Shown in pieces: positions 18,738-26,112 of a DNA stretch of 64,000 nucleotides (position 1 is the stretch's first letter; every line of letters starts with the position of its first letter). Origin of the DNA: Nocardia otitidiscaviarum NBRC 14405 (GTDB lineage: Bacteria; Actinomycetota; Actinomycetes; Mycobacteriales; Mycobacteriaceae); contig NZ_BAGD01000061.1 in NCBI RefSeq assembly GCF_000308635.1, positions 1 through 64,000 on the forward strand, in the 5' to 3' direction. Made by a program: the position numbers and the translations under genes. Under the pieces are notes generated by a model. The model was given only the letters and a program-made list of their open reading frames with translations, searched no databases and was not told the origin of the DNA.

Positions 18738-19417
18738 GCGTTCTCTTCGTAACCGGCACGTCCACCGATGTCGGCAAGACCATGGTCACCGCCGCGCTGG
18801 CGGCGACCGCACGGGCGGCCGGGGCGCGGGTGGCGGTGTGCAAGCCCGCCCAAACCGGGGTCGCGCCAGGCGAACCCGGTGACCTGGCCGTCGTCGAACG
18901 ACTCAGCGGGGTCACCCGCACCCTGGAACTGGCGCGCTATCCCGATCCGCTGGCCCCCGATACCGCCGCGCGCCGCTGCGGTCGGCCGCTGCTGACCCTC
19001 GCCGATACGGCGGCGGCGGTGGAATCGCTGGCCGACGCCGACCTCACCCTGGTGGAGGGCGCGGGTGGCCTGCTGGTGCGGATGGGCGAATTCACCCTGC
19101 TCGACCTCGCGCAGAAGCTCGGCGCACCGGTGCTGCTGGTGGCCGCCGCCGGGTTGGGCACCCTGAACCACAGCGAATTGACCACGCGCACACTGGCGTC
19201 GGCGGGTGTCCCGTGCGCGGGCCTGGTCATCGGCGCTTGGCCGGACGAACCCGACCTCGCCGCCACCTGCAATCGCGCCGACCTACCCGCCGTCACCGGC
19301 GTCGACCTGGTCGGCACCCTCCCCTCCGGCGTCGGCTCCTGGCCCGCCGCCCGCTTCGCCGCCGCCGCGCCCGACTGGTTCGACGCCGACTGGCGCGCCC
19401 GCTACCTGCCCGGCTGA
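18734..19417 (+). CDS. bioD: Dethiobiotin synthetase BioD
   Basis: ATP-dependent carboxylase that closes the ureido ring of dethiobiotin from DAPA and CO2. 227 aa, normal family length. The P-loop GTSTDVGKT (residues 8-16) is followed by CKPAQTG with the substrate lysine, then [10 protein letters not shown]. The ATG overlaps the bioF stop (ATGA). No biotin gene follows directly; a gap of 432 bases without a convincing gene separates it from a hydrolase. Confidence 0.96.
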   Translation: MSVLFVTGTSTDVGKTMVTAALAATARAAGARVAVCKPAQTGVAPGEPGDLAVVERLSGVTRTLELARYPDPLAPDTAARRCGRPLLTLADTAAAVESLADADLTLVEGAGGLLVRMGEFTLLDLAQKLGAPVLLVAAAGLGTLNHSELTTRTLASAGVPCAGLVIGAWPDEPDLAATCNRADLPAVTGVDLVGTLPSGVGSWPAARFAAAAPDWFDADWRARYLPG

Positions 19418-19849
19418 ACTGTCGGCGCGGTACCGCCGCCCTGAGTTCGGCCGCGGCCGGGGCCCTGAATCACCGCGCCACACCGGTGAGTCGTAGTGCC
19501 GCCGCGCGCGTCGCAGTGGCCCACTGGCAGTGGGCGGTCCAGCCGCCGCGTAGGTCCGCCGTCGCCCGCACCGGGTACGGAGTCCGCTGCCGGACCGGGT
19601 AGGTGTTCGCACGCCGTGGCAGGATCGCCGCCACGCGGCTGCGGAGGCGCGCGCCGTGGGGGCCGCCGCTGCGGGACGCCTGTGGCCTCGTGCTCCGCGG
19701 GGCGGGAGCGCCGCTGTGCGGGTGGCCGTGGTGCTCGTCGTGGGTGGGATCGCCGTCGCCCGCGTGGGCACCCCTCGCATGGTCCGCGCTGCGGGGCGGC
19801 GCGTTCGGGGGTGTGATCACCGGGCGATCCCTGCCTACAGTGGAGCGGT
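19418..19849. other. Intergenic region without a supportable gene
   Basis: 432 bases of very GC-rich sequence. Several frames are open on both strands, but none has a ribosome site or coding-like third-position bias combined with a recognisable protein. Only the -10 box TACAGT (19836-19841) of the next gene is identified, 8 bases before its ATG. Confidence 0.5.
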
Positions 19850-20977
19850 ATGTGGGCCTATCCACATCCGTCCGGCGCCGCCGAGTACGACGACGAGCGG
19901 CGGCGGGCGCGGCTGCGCGAAACCCGATTCGGAACCCGGTGGCGAGAGCGGCGCGGGCTGCGGATCGCGGCCCGGTTCGCGCTGATACCGCTGCTGTTCC
20001 TCGCGCTGTTCGCACAGTACTGGCGACTCGACGTCGCCCCCGAGCGAGCGCGGCTGGCCCGCACCGCACCGGCGGTCCTGCCCATCGCCGGTCCGTCCGG
20101 TGCGGCGGCCGCCGATACCGCGGTCTTCGATCTGGTCGGGCTGGGCTCGCTCGACGCCACCGACACCGCCCGCGCGCTACCGACGTTGAGCCAGCTCGGT
20201 TCGGTGTGGGCGGTGCGCTACGACAACACCGGTATCGACACCAAGGTCATCGCCGATCTCATCGTGCGGGTCACCGAGGCCGCGCACATACCGAAGGTGG
20301 TGCTGGCAGGCCACAGTATGGGCGGCGTCATCGCCCTGGAGATCGCCCACCACCTGCACACCGCCAGTTCCCGGCAGGTGCTGGCGGTACTGCTGGACTG
20401 CACCCCGATCGACCTGCACGCCGTGCGCCCGGAGAGCCGCGACCAGGGGGAGGAGCTCATGCGCTGGGTGGGCTGGTTCCCCGGTGCGCGCGAGAGCAGG
20501 CTGCTGCGGCTGATCGCCGAAACCTATTCCCGCCGTGACCGATACCAGGGCGGTCGCTACGGCATCGAACCCGACGACTTCGGTGAGGCGGTGCGGGATT
20601 CGCTGCGCGAGAAGATCCTCACCACCGATGTGGCCAGTACCGGGCTGATCGAATCCCAGTTCAAGGCGATCGTGGCCGGGGGCGCGGTGAACCATCTGCG
20701 CGCGCTGGCCGAACCCGCCGACGGCAAACCCCGCCCGGCCATCGTGTTCATCCGCCCTCGAAACCCCTACGCCGACTACATAGTCGACGTCGCCTACACC
20801 CACCGGGCCCTCATCGACCGAGTGGGAGGCCCGGACGGCACCCTGCTGGTGGTGACCACGCGTACCACCGGTCACGCCAATCCGAAGCAGCGCCCGGCCG
20901 AGTACAACGCGGTGATCCTGCACCAGATCGTGCCGTTCGTCCGATTGATCGAACGCACCCCGATGGCATCCGGTTGA
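19850..20977 (+). CDS. Membrane-anchored alpha/beta hydrolase
   Basis: 375 aa. A basic arginine-rich N-terminus (residues 1-45) leads into one membrane segment (FALIPLLFLALFAQYW, about 44-60), after which the hydrolase domain would lie outside the cytoplasm. The nucleophile elbow is LAGHSMGGVIALEIAHHL. DCTPIDLHAVRP and a late TTRTTGHAN histidine region complete a plausible triad. The distance from Ser to His is normal for the fold. Substrate unknown; lipid or ester hydrolysis at the cell envelope is an inference. TACAGT ends 8 bases before the ATG. It lies between bioD and bioQ but has no known link to biotin synthesis. Confidence 0.8.
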   Translation: MWAYPHPSGAAEYDDERRRARLRETRFGTRWRERRGLRIAARFALIPLLFLALFAQYWRLDVAPERARLARTAPAVLPIAGPSGAAAADTAVFDLVGLGSLDATDTARALPTLSQLGSVWAVRYDNTGIDTKVIADLIVRVTEAAHIPKVVLAGHSMGGVIALEIAHHLHTASSRQVLAVLLDCTPIDLHAVRPESRDQGEELMRWVGWFPGARESRLLRLIAETYSRRDRYQGGRYGIEPDDFGEAVRDSLREKILTTDVASTGLIESQFKAIVAGGAVNHLRALAEPADGKPRPAIVFIRPRNPYADYIVDVAYTHRALIDRVGGPDGTLLVVTTRTTGHANPKQRPAEYNAVILHQIVPFVRLIERTPMASG

Positions 20978-20986
20978 GGTCCGGAT

Positions 20987-21571
20987 TCAGCGGATGCGGG
21001 TGCCCAGCAGATGCCGCACCCCGCTCACGAACAGTTGCAGCCCGAAGTCGAAACGGGCCGTCGCATCGGGCGTGTCGTACAGCGGCGAATGCTCGTCGGC
21101 CAGCGCGCCCACCGAATCCATCTGCATGCGCGCCTGCTCGTCCACGGTCTGCCCGAGCACGTAGTAGAGCAGGGTGAAGGCCGCGAGATCGGCCTCCTCC
21201 CTGGTCATTCCGGCCCGAATGGCCGCACTCGCCATGCGCTCGCGGCCTTTCGAGGTGGTGAGGCGGGAAGCGTAGGTGGCGGAGACCAATTCGGCCCCGT
21301 CCCGGTAGGCCAGCAGGCACGACCGCAGCCGATGCGCCAGTTCACCGAGCTGCCCGGACCATTCGTCGGCGGTCACGGGTTCGTCCATGGGGGCGAGGAT
21401 GCGGTCGGCCACCGCGCCCAGCAGCGCCTGCTTGTTGGGGAAGTGCCAGTACAGCGCCCCGGGCTGCACATGCAGCGATCCGGCCAGGCGCCGCATGGTC
21501 AGATCGGCCAGTCCGTACTGGTCCAGAATGGCGATGGCCCCGTCGACCACATCGGTGCGGTGCAGCTGCAC
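20987..21571 (-). CDS. bioQ: TetR-family regulator, probable biotin repressor BioQ
   Basis: 194 aa. N-terminal TetR HTH: VVDGAIAILDQYGLADLTMRRLAGSLHVQPGALYWHF, then NKQALLGAVADRIL. The C-terminal ligand domain resembles TetR class C-terminal domains (FTLLYYVLGQTVDEQARM). It is divergent from bioB, and the shared gap holds a TGAAC-N3-GTTCA palindrome, the known BioQ operator. The same site precedes bioA and bioF. Naming it BioQ is therefore an inference from position plus operator, supported by known BioQ systems in Mycobacterium and Corynebacterium. The start is GTG 21571. TAGGCT (minus strand, 21622-21617) next to the operator is its probable -10 box. Confidence 0.8.
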   Translation of the reverse strand: MQLHRTDVVDGAIAILDQYGLADLTMRRLAGSLHVQPGALYWHFPNKQALLGAVADRILAPMDEPVTADEWSGQLGELAHRLRSCLLAYRDGAELVSATYASRLTTSKGRERMASAAIRAGMTREEADLAAFTLLYYVLGQTVDEQARMQMDSVGALADEHSPLYDTPDATARFDFGLQLFVSGVRHLLGTRIR

Positions 21572-21623
21572 GGATAATCCCGACCCTTCGTGTTTCGGCT
21601 CACGTTCGCGACTGCTAGCCTAC

Positions 21624-21640
21624 CCTGAACACCGTTCAAG
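21624..21640. promoter_or_regulatory. BioQ-type operator between bioQ and bioB
   Basis: CCTGAAC-ACC-GTTCAAG with one arm mismatch, identical in its core TGAACACCGTTCA to the mycobacterial BioQ site. It can serve both divergent genes. Confidence 0.75.
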
Positions 21641-21679
21641 TTGCTCGGCCACATCGGCCGGACGAAGGGATTTCGCGCT

Positions 21680-22693
21680 GTGACCCAGGTAGCCGTCAAC
21701 ACCGATATTCTGGCGATCGCCCGCGAGCAGGTGCTCGAACAGGGCATCGGCCTGACCCAGGAGCAGACCCTCGCGGTGCTGCGCCTCGGCGACGACCGGC
21801 TCGAGGAACTGCTCGCCCTCGCCCACGACGTGCGCATGAAGTGGTGCGGTCCCGAGGTCGAGGTCGAGGGCATCATCTCGCTCAAGACCGGCGGCTGCCC
21901 GGAGGACTGCCACTTCTGCTCGCAGTCCGGCCTTTTCCAGTCGCCGGTGCGCGCCGCCTGGCTCGACATCCCCAGCCTGGTCGAGGCCGCCAAGCAGACC
22001 GCCAAGACCGGAGCCACCGAATTCTGCATCGTGGCCGCCGTGCGCGGCCCCGACGAGCGCCTCATGGCGCAGGTCGCCGCGGGCGTGGAGGCCATTCGCA
22101 ACGAGGTCGACATCCAGGTCGCCTGCTCGCTGGGCATGCTGAGCCAGGAGCAGGTCGACCAGCTCGCCGCCATGGGCGTGCACCGCTACAACCACAACCT
22201 CGAGACCGCCAAGTCGCACTTCCCGCAGGTCGTCACCACGCACACCTGGGAGGAGCGCTGGGACACCCTGCGCATGGTGCGCGAGGCCGGGATGGAGGTG
22301 TGCTGCGGCGGCATCCTCGGCATGGGCGAATCGCTGGAGCAGCGCGCCGAATTCGCCGCCCAGCTGGCCGAACTGGAACCCGACGAGGTGCCGCTGAACT
22401 TCCTCAACCCGCGGCCGGGCACCCCGTTCGGCGATCTGGAGGTGCTGCCCGCCGCCGACGCGCTGCGCGCCGTGGCCGCCTTCCGGCTCGCCCTGCCGCG
22501 CACCATCCTGCGCTTCGCGGGCGGTCGCGAGATCACCCTCGGCGACCTGGGCGCCAAGCAGGGCATCCTGGGCGGCATCAATGCCGTCATCGTCGGCAAC
22601 TACCTGACCACCCTGGGCCGTCCCGCCGAGGCCGACCTCGATCTGCTGGGCGAGCTGAAGATGCCGATCAAGGCGCTCAACGAAACCCTGTAG
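21680..22693 (+). CDS. bioB: Biotin synthase BioB
   Basis: Radical SAM enzyme that inserts sulfur into dethiobiotin. 337 aa from GTG 21680, which has GAAGGGA 9 bases upstream; an upstream in-frame start at 21641 lies inside the promoter. The radical SAM cysteines are Cys73, Cys77 and Cys80 in [14 protein letters not shown]. The auxiliary cluster region is present ([36 protein letters not shown]). It lies next to bsaP, the auxiliary factor that actinobacterial BioB needs. Confidence 0.96.
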   Translation: MTQVAVNTDILAIAREQVLEQGIGLTQEQTLAVLRLGDDRLEELLALAHDVRMKWCGPEVEVEGIISLKTGGCPEDCHFCSQSGLFQSPVRAAWLDIPSLVEAAKQTAKTGATEFCIVAAVRGPDERLMAQVAAGVEAIRNEVDIQVACSLGMLSQEQVDQLAAMGVHRYNHNLETAKSHFPQVVTTHTWEERWDTLRMVREAGMEVCCGGILGMGESLEQRAEFAAQLAELEPDEVPLNFLNPRPGTPFGDLEVLPAADALRAVAAFRLALPRTILRFAGGREITLGDLGAKQGILGGINAVIVGNYLTTLGRPAEADLDLLGELKMPIKALNETL

Positions 22694-22762
22694 TGCGCAT
22701 CGCATATCGATTGGGCAACCGCATGCCGGGAAGTGGGTGCGCACATGGGTAATGTCGTGGAC

Positions 22763-22996
22763 ATGGAAACGGACGAGGTCACCGCGCGCGTGGCGCTGTA
22801 CAACCCGTTCACCGGCAAGCTGATCGAACCCGGCGCGGACGATCCGGTCCCGGCCGCCGCCGCGCTCGGGCTGGAACCGCCGCGCTACTGCGAGCAGTGC
22901 GGCCGCCGCATGATCGTGCAGGTGAGTCCGGACGGTTGGTGGGCGAAATGCTCGCGCCACGGGGTGCTGGACTCGAAGAGTCTGGAACACCGGTAG
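22763..22996 (+). CDS. bsaP: Biotin synthase auxiliary protein BsaP (Rv1590-like)
   Basis: 77 aa. The conserved core is [26 protein letters not shown] and the C-terminal WWAKCSRHG, with a CxxC pair and a third cysteine that could hold an iron-sulfur cluster. In mycobacteria the homologue encoded next to bioB is required for biotin synthase activity; I rely on that published role for the name. ATG 22763 is chosen because TAATGT (22750-22755) lies 7 bases upstream; GTG 22733 and ATG 22745 are longer alternatives. Its stop TAG shares its last base with the GTG of the next gene. Confidence 0.82.
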   Translation: METDEVTARVALYNPFTGKLIEPGADDPVPAAAALGLEPPRYCEQCGRRMIVQVSPDGWWAKCSRHGVLDSKSLEHR

Positions 22997-23709
22997 TGGC
23001 ACCGGGATTCGCTCCACCTGGAGCCTCCGGGACGCGGACCGAGGTGCTGCGGCGGGAACGCCGGGCGGCCGCGCTGGTCGTCGCGGGCGTCACCGCGGTC
23101 AGTGCGATGGCGGCGATGGTGTGGGCCTTCCTCGCCCCGGCCGAACGGTTGGTGGTGGTGGAGCCGGACCGTGGTGCGGTGCTGACCGGGGAGAGCGCGC
23201 ACCAGTTCGACGCGCTGGCCGTCTTCGTTCTCGTCGGCATGGTGACCGGGGTGCTCACCGCCACCGTCACGTGGCGGTGGCGGCGCGTGCGCGGGCCGAT
23301 ACTGCTGGCCGGATTGGTGATCGGCTCACTGCTGGGCGCGTTCGTCATGCGCCTGGTCGGCGAGGCCGCCGCCGAGGTGCTGTACCCGCGCCCGGAGAAC
23401 CCGGCGGTCGGGTCGATCGTCGAACTCGCGCCCACCGTGCCCGCCTGGCCGGCCCTCATCGCGCAACCGCTGGTGGCGACGCTGCTGGTGCTCATCTGGT
23501 CGGCCCTGAGCGTGGCCGACGATCTGGGCAGCGGACAGTTCCAGCCCTTCGGCGGCGACGCGCCGCGCCGCGGCCTGCTCGCGCCCGGACCGTACGGTTC
23601 GGCCATCAGCTACGGACCCTACGGCGGTCCGGGGGCGAACGGCGGCTCGGCGCAGGGCTTCGGGCCGATGCCGTTCGAGGGTGCGGGTCGGGGCAATCCC
23701 GACCGCTGA
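22996..23709 (+). CDS. DUF2567-like membrane protein (Rv1591-like)
   Basis: 237 aa from GTG 22996, which overlaps the bsaP stop by one base (TAGTG), so the two are coupled. Four membrane segments are visible: about residues 22-45 (ALVVAGVTAVSAMAAMVWAF), 70-90, 97-118 and 148-168. A Gly/Pro-rich cytoplasmic tail with GPYGSAISYGPYGGPGANGG follows. Position and topology match Rv1591 downstream of bioB-Rv1590. Function unknown; close coupling to bsaP suggests co-expression but not a proven role in biotin metabolism. Confidence 0.8.
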   Translation: MAPGFAPPGASGTRTEVLRRERRAAALVVAGVTAVSAMAAMVWAFLAPAERLVVVEPDRGAVLTGESAHQFDALAVFVLVGMVTGVLTATVTWRWRRVRGPILLAGLVIGSLLGAFVMRLVGEAAAEVLYPRPENPAVGSIVELAPTVPAWPALIAQPLVATLLVLIWSALSVADDLGSGQFQPFGGDAPRRGLLAPGPYGSAISYGPYGGPGANGGSAQGFGPMPFEGAGRGNPDR

Positions 23710-23728
23710 ACCTCCTTCGCGCCGCGGG

Positions 23729-24079
23729 TCATTCGCTCTGTGCCCACGCGGCGACCGGCAGGGACAGGTAGATGCCGAAATCGTCGAGATCGACCGCCTT
23801 CTCGATGGCCGCGTGCAGCCCGTCCACCCGCTCCTGCCGGTTCTCGGCGCGGCTCGCGAAGTACTTGGACCGGGCCTCGATCACCACATCGAGTCCACTG
23901 CGGTCGAACGGTCCGAGCGGTCGGAACCGGATTTCCACGTCACCGGGCTGCAAATCGCCGTCGTACGGCTCCTCCGGGCACTCCACCGCCACCGATACCG
24001 CATGCGGCAGCACCTCCGCCAGCTCACGGAGCACGGTGTCGGGAATACTCGGCGCGTAGGTGACGTCTACCAAGGGCAT
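23729..24079 (-). CDS. Small tautomerase-superfamily-like protein
   Basis: 116 aa. It begins MPLVDVTYAPSIPDTVLREL: a proline after the initiator methionine, a short beta-strand and a helix, the arrangement of 4-oxalocrotonate tautomerase-like proteins whose Pro2 is the catalytic base. The middle (GDVEIRFRPLGPFDRSGLDVVIEARSKY) gives the second strand expected for a beta-alpha-beta unit. Assignment is by fold pattern only. TAGACT (minus strand, 24091-24086) ends 6 bases before the ATG, so the mRNA may be leaderless. It is convergent with the DUF2567 gene. Confidence 0.6.
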   Translation of the reverse strand: MPLVDVTYAPSIPDTVLRELAEVLPHAVSVAVECPEEPYDGDLQPGDVEIRFRPLGPFDRSGLDVVIEARSKYFASRAENRQERVDGLHAAIEKAVDLDDFGIYLSLPVAAWAQSE

Positions 24080-24145
24080 CGGGCCAGTCTAGCCAGCCCG
24101 GAAATCGCAGCCCGAAAATCACTGGCCCCGCCCCGTTCCCACACC

Positions 24146-24151
24146 TACCGT
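24146..24151 (+). promoter_or_regulatory. -10 box of the 64-aa gene
   Basis: TACCGT lies 40 bases before the ATG, giving a leader of about 33 bases that carries a GGGAGA ribosome site. Confidence 0.35.
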
Positions 24152-24190
24152 GGGGCGTCGAACAGCAACACATCCGATCGGGAGACCACC

Positions 24191-24385
24191 ATGAGAACCG
24201 CCGCACAGCGCGCCGACGACCCGGTCGCGCCGGAGCGGGCCGCCGTCGCCCCCTCGGAACGGGCCGACCTGACCGCGTGGCGACAGCGCCACGCCCTGCG
24301 CCGCTCCAACGCGGCCCAGCCGATCCCCAGCGGTCGGCGCTACCGCCGCACCACCAAACATCGTGGGCGCGAACAACAGTGGTGA
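24191..24385 (+). CDS. Small basic protein, 64 aa, with its own promoter and terminator
   Basis: ATG 24191 has GGGAGA about 7 bases upstream. The protein (starting MRTAAQRADDPVAPER) is polar, rich in Arg and Ala, with a basic C-terminus (SGRRYRRTTKHRGREQQW) and no cysteines or membrane segment. It is probably disordered and may bind nucleic acid, which is only an inference from charge. A -10-like box upstream and a strong intrinsic terminator 8 bases after the stop frame it as a complete transcription unit, which is the main reason to accept it. Family not recognised. Confidence 0.6.
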   Translation: MRTAAQRADDPVAPERAAVAPSERADLTAWRQRHALRRSNAAQPIPSGRRYRRTTKHRGREQQW

Positions 24386-24393
24386 CCACCGTC

Positions 24394-24420
24394 GCCGGAA
24401 CTGTTCCGGCACTTGTTTTT
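24394..24420 (+). terminator. Intrinsic terminator after the 64-aa gene
   Basis: GCCGGAAC-T-GTTCCGGC (24394-24410) is a perfect inverted repeat, followed by ACTTGTTTTT, a T-tract that is rare in this GC-rich sequence. Confidence 0.75.
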
Positions 24421-24481
24421 ACATTGATTTGAGCCGTCCGACCGTGGTGGCGGCGGCCGTCCGGCCGTAGGGTCACTCGGC

Positions 24482-25105
24482 ATGGAAAGCGCAACGGGCT
24501 GGGATGCCATCGACGGTGCACTGCGTCGGCTGTACGGCGAGGCGACGCCGTACCACCTGGGTACGAAGCAGCCGTGGGCGCTCGGCGGCCCGGATCCGCT
24601 CGACGGCATCAGCATTTTCGGTCGGACGGACCCGATCGCGCACTGGCATTACGTCGGTTACGGCATGTCGGAACTGTACGAGAAGGAGTCCGCCGATCCG
24701 CACACCTCGGGCTGGGGATTCGAGTTCACCATGCGCGTGGTCCGGTCGACGGCCGAGTCGCAGCCGCCGCTGTGGCCCGCGCAGCTGCTGCAGACGCTGG
24801 GCCGCTACGTGTTCCAGAGCGAGAACCGTTTCGAGCCGGGCCACACCATGAAGGCGGGCGGCCCGCTGGCCGGCGACCGCACCGACAGCGCCATCCGCGC
24901 CATGGCTTTCACGGTCGACCCGGAACTCGGCGAGATCGGGACCCCGCACGGCAGTCTGCGCTTCCTCCAGGTGGTGGGCCTGACCCTGGACGAGTACCAG
25001 GCTGCGCTGGGCGGCAACGCGCCCGCGCTGCTGGCCCGGCTCGCCGCCGACCTGCCGCTCTACGTCACCGACGCCGATCGGCCCTCGCTGATCGAGCGCG
25101 GCTGA
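24482..25105 (+). CDS. Suppressor-of-fused (SUFU) domain protein
   Basis: 207 aa made of one SUFU domain: GWDAIDGALRRLYGEATPYH, then GGPDPLDGISIFGR, HWHYVGYGMSELYEKES, GWGFEFTMRVV, and the late FLQVVGLTLDEYQAALGG. Bacterial SUFU domains are known as immunity proteins in polymorphic toxin systems and as stand-alone proteins of unknown role. No toxin gene is next to it. The residue order matches the family closely. TAGGGT ends 8 bases before the ATG (24468-24473), with no good ribosome site, so a leaderless mRNA is likely. Confidence 0.85.
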   Translation: MESATGWDAIDGALRRLYGEATPYHLGTKQPWALGGPDPLDGISIFGRTDPIAHWHYVGYGMSELYEKESADPHTSGWGFEFTMRVVRSTAESQPPLWPAQLLQTLGRYVFQSENRFEPGHTMKAGGPLAGDRTDSAIRAMAFTVDPELGEIGTPHGSLRFLQVVGLTLDEYQAALGGNAPALLARLAADLPLYVTDADRPSLIERG

Positions 25106-25111
25106 GCGCGG

Positions 25112-25885
25112 CTACTTCAGCGCGTCGCCGATCCCGCACACCTTCCACTCACCGTTCTCCTTGACCAGGTCGTAGGTGAGTGACTGGGTGTTGGTGCGGC
25201 CGCCGAAGTTCACCTCGACGTCGACGGTGAAGGTGCCCTCGTCCGCGCCCGAGGGCACGTCGACGCTCTTCAGGGTCGACTTGGAGTCGACCTTGGGCAC
25301 ATTGGTGACGGTGATGCCGCCGGTGTCGACGCTCTCGATCATCGACAGGTCCGACTGGCAGATGAGGTCCTTGTTCTTCGCGCCGCCGTTGACGAAGTCC
25401 TCCGCCACATCGCGCGGGTCGTCCGAGCCGCCGACGATGCCGCCGCCCGAACCCGAGAGCAGGAACACCGCACCGATGCCGAGTACGGCCACCAGCGCGA
25501 CCCCGCCGATGATCAGTGGCATCTGATTCTTGCCGCCGCTCGGTGGCTGCTGCGGGTAGCCGCCGGGCCCGGGTCCGAACTGCGGCTGCGGTGCACCCGG
25601 ATGGGGCTGCTGCGGCATGCCGGGCTGCTGGTGCCGGGGTGCGCCGAATTGCTGTGGGGGAGCGCCGTATTGCTGAGGAGTGCCGTGCTGTGGGGGAGCG
25701 CCGTATTGCTGCGGAGCGCCGTGCTGCGGGGCACCGTATTGCTGGGGTGCACCGTATTGCTGGGGCGCGCCGGGCATCGGCTGCTGGGGCCCCGGTCCGA
25801 ACCGCTGCGGTGGCTGCCCGCCCGCCGGATGCGGCGGCCATCCGCCCGGCTGCTGGTAGGGGTTCGGCTGGCGTGGGTCACTCAT
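25112..25885 (-). CDS. Gln/Pro-repeat membrane protein with extracytoplasmic C-terminal domain
   Basis: 257 aa in three parts. Residues 1-115 are low-complexity, with about seven imperfect copies of PQQYGAP. Residues about 123-143 form one membrane segment (MPLIIGGVALVAVLGIGAVFLL). The C-terminal about 100 residues (DVAEDFVNGGAKNKDLICQS ... TYDLVKENGEWKVCGIGDAL) look like a small NTF2-like or DUF4878-like domain with two cysteines that may form a disulfide. The N-terminus would be cytoplasmic. Such proteins are common in Nocardia and Mycobacterium beside kinase or envelope genes; function unknown. Convergent with the SUFU gene, six bases between stops. Confidence 0.78.
   Translation of the reverse strand: MSDPRQPNPYQQPGGWPPHPAGGQPPQRFGPGPQQPMPGAPQQYGAPQQYGAPQHGAPQQYGAPPQHGTPQQYGAPPQQFGAPRHQQPGMPQQPHPGAPQPQFGPGPGGYPQQPPSGGKNQMPLIIGGVALVAVLGIGAVFLLSGSGGGIVGGSDDPRDVAEDFVNGGAKNKDLICQSDLSMIESVDTGGITVTNVPKVDSKSTLKSVDVPSGADEGTFTVDVEVNFGGRTNTQSLTYDLVKENGEWKVCGIGDALK
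25640..25780 (-). repeat. Imperfect repeats coding PQQYGAP units
   Basis: Copies of a roughly 21-24 base unit encode PQQYGAP and variants in the N-terminal part of the 257-aa membrane protein. Unit lengths vary in codon multiples, so repeat gain or loss would keep the frame. Confidence 0.6.
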
Positions 25886-26112
25886 CTGTCAAATCCTGTA
25901 CACCTCAGCGGAAAAGAATCGCGGACCGCCGCACCGATGCGCGGCCGATGATCGCACGACGCGTCGAAACGGACGCCGCCGCGATTCAATCACCGCTGTC
26001 CACCGCGCCGGTAATGCCCGCAGGTGTTTTTACATACGTTTGAGATTCGCGAGCCCGCCATTTCGCCGCCGGGCTGCGAGAATTCGGCACCGTGAGTTCT
26101 TCGGGTCGGCCG

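Noticed and set aside
25640..25780. Regular repeats that look like a CRISPR array
   Set aside because: The repeats vary, lie in frame in a coding sequence and encode PQQYGAP units; there are no constant repeats with unique spacers and no cas genes.
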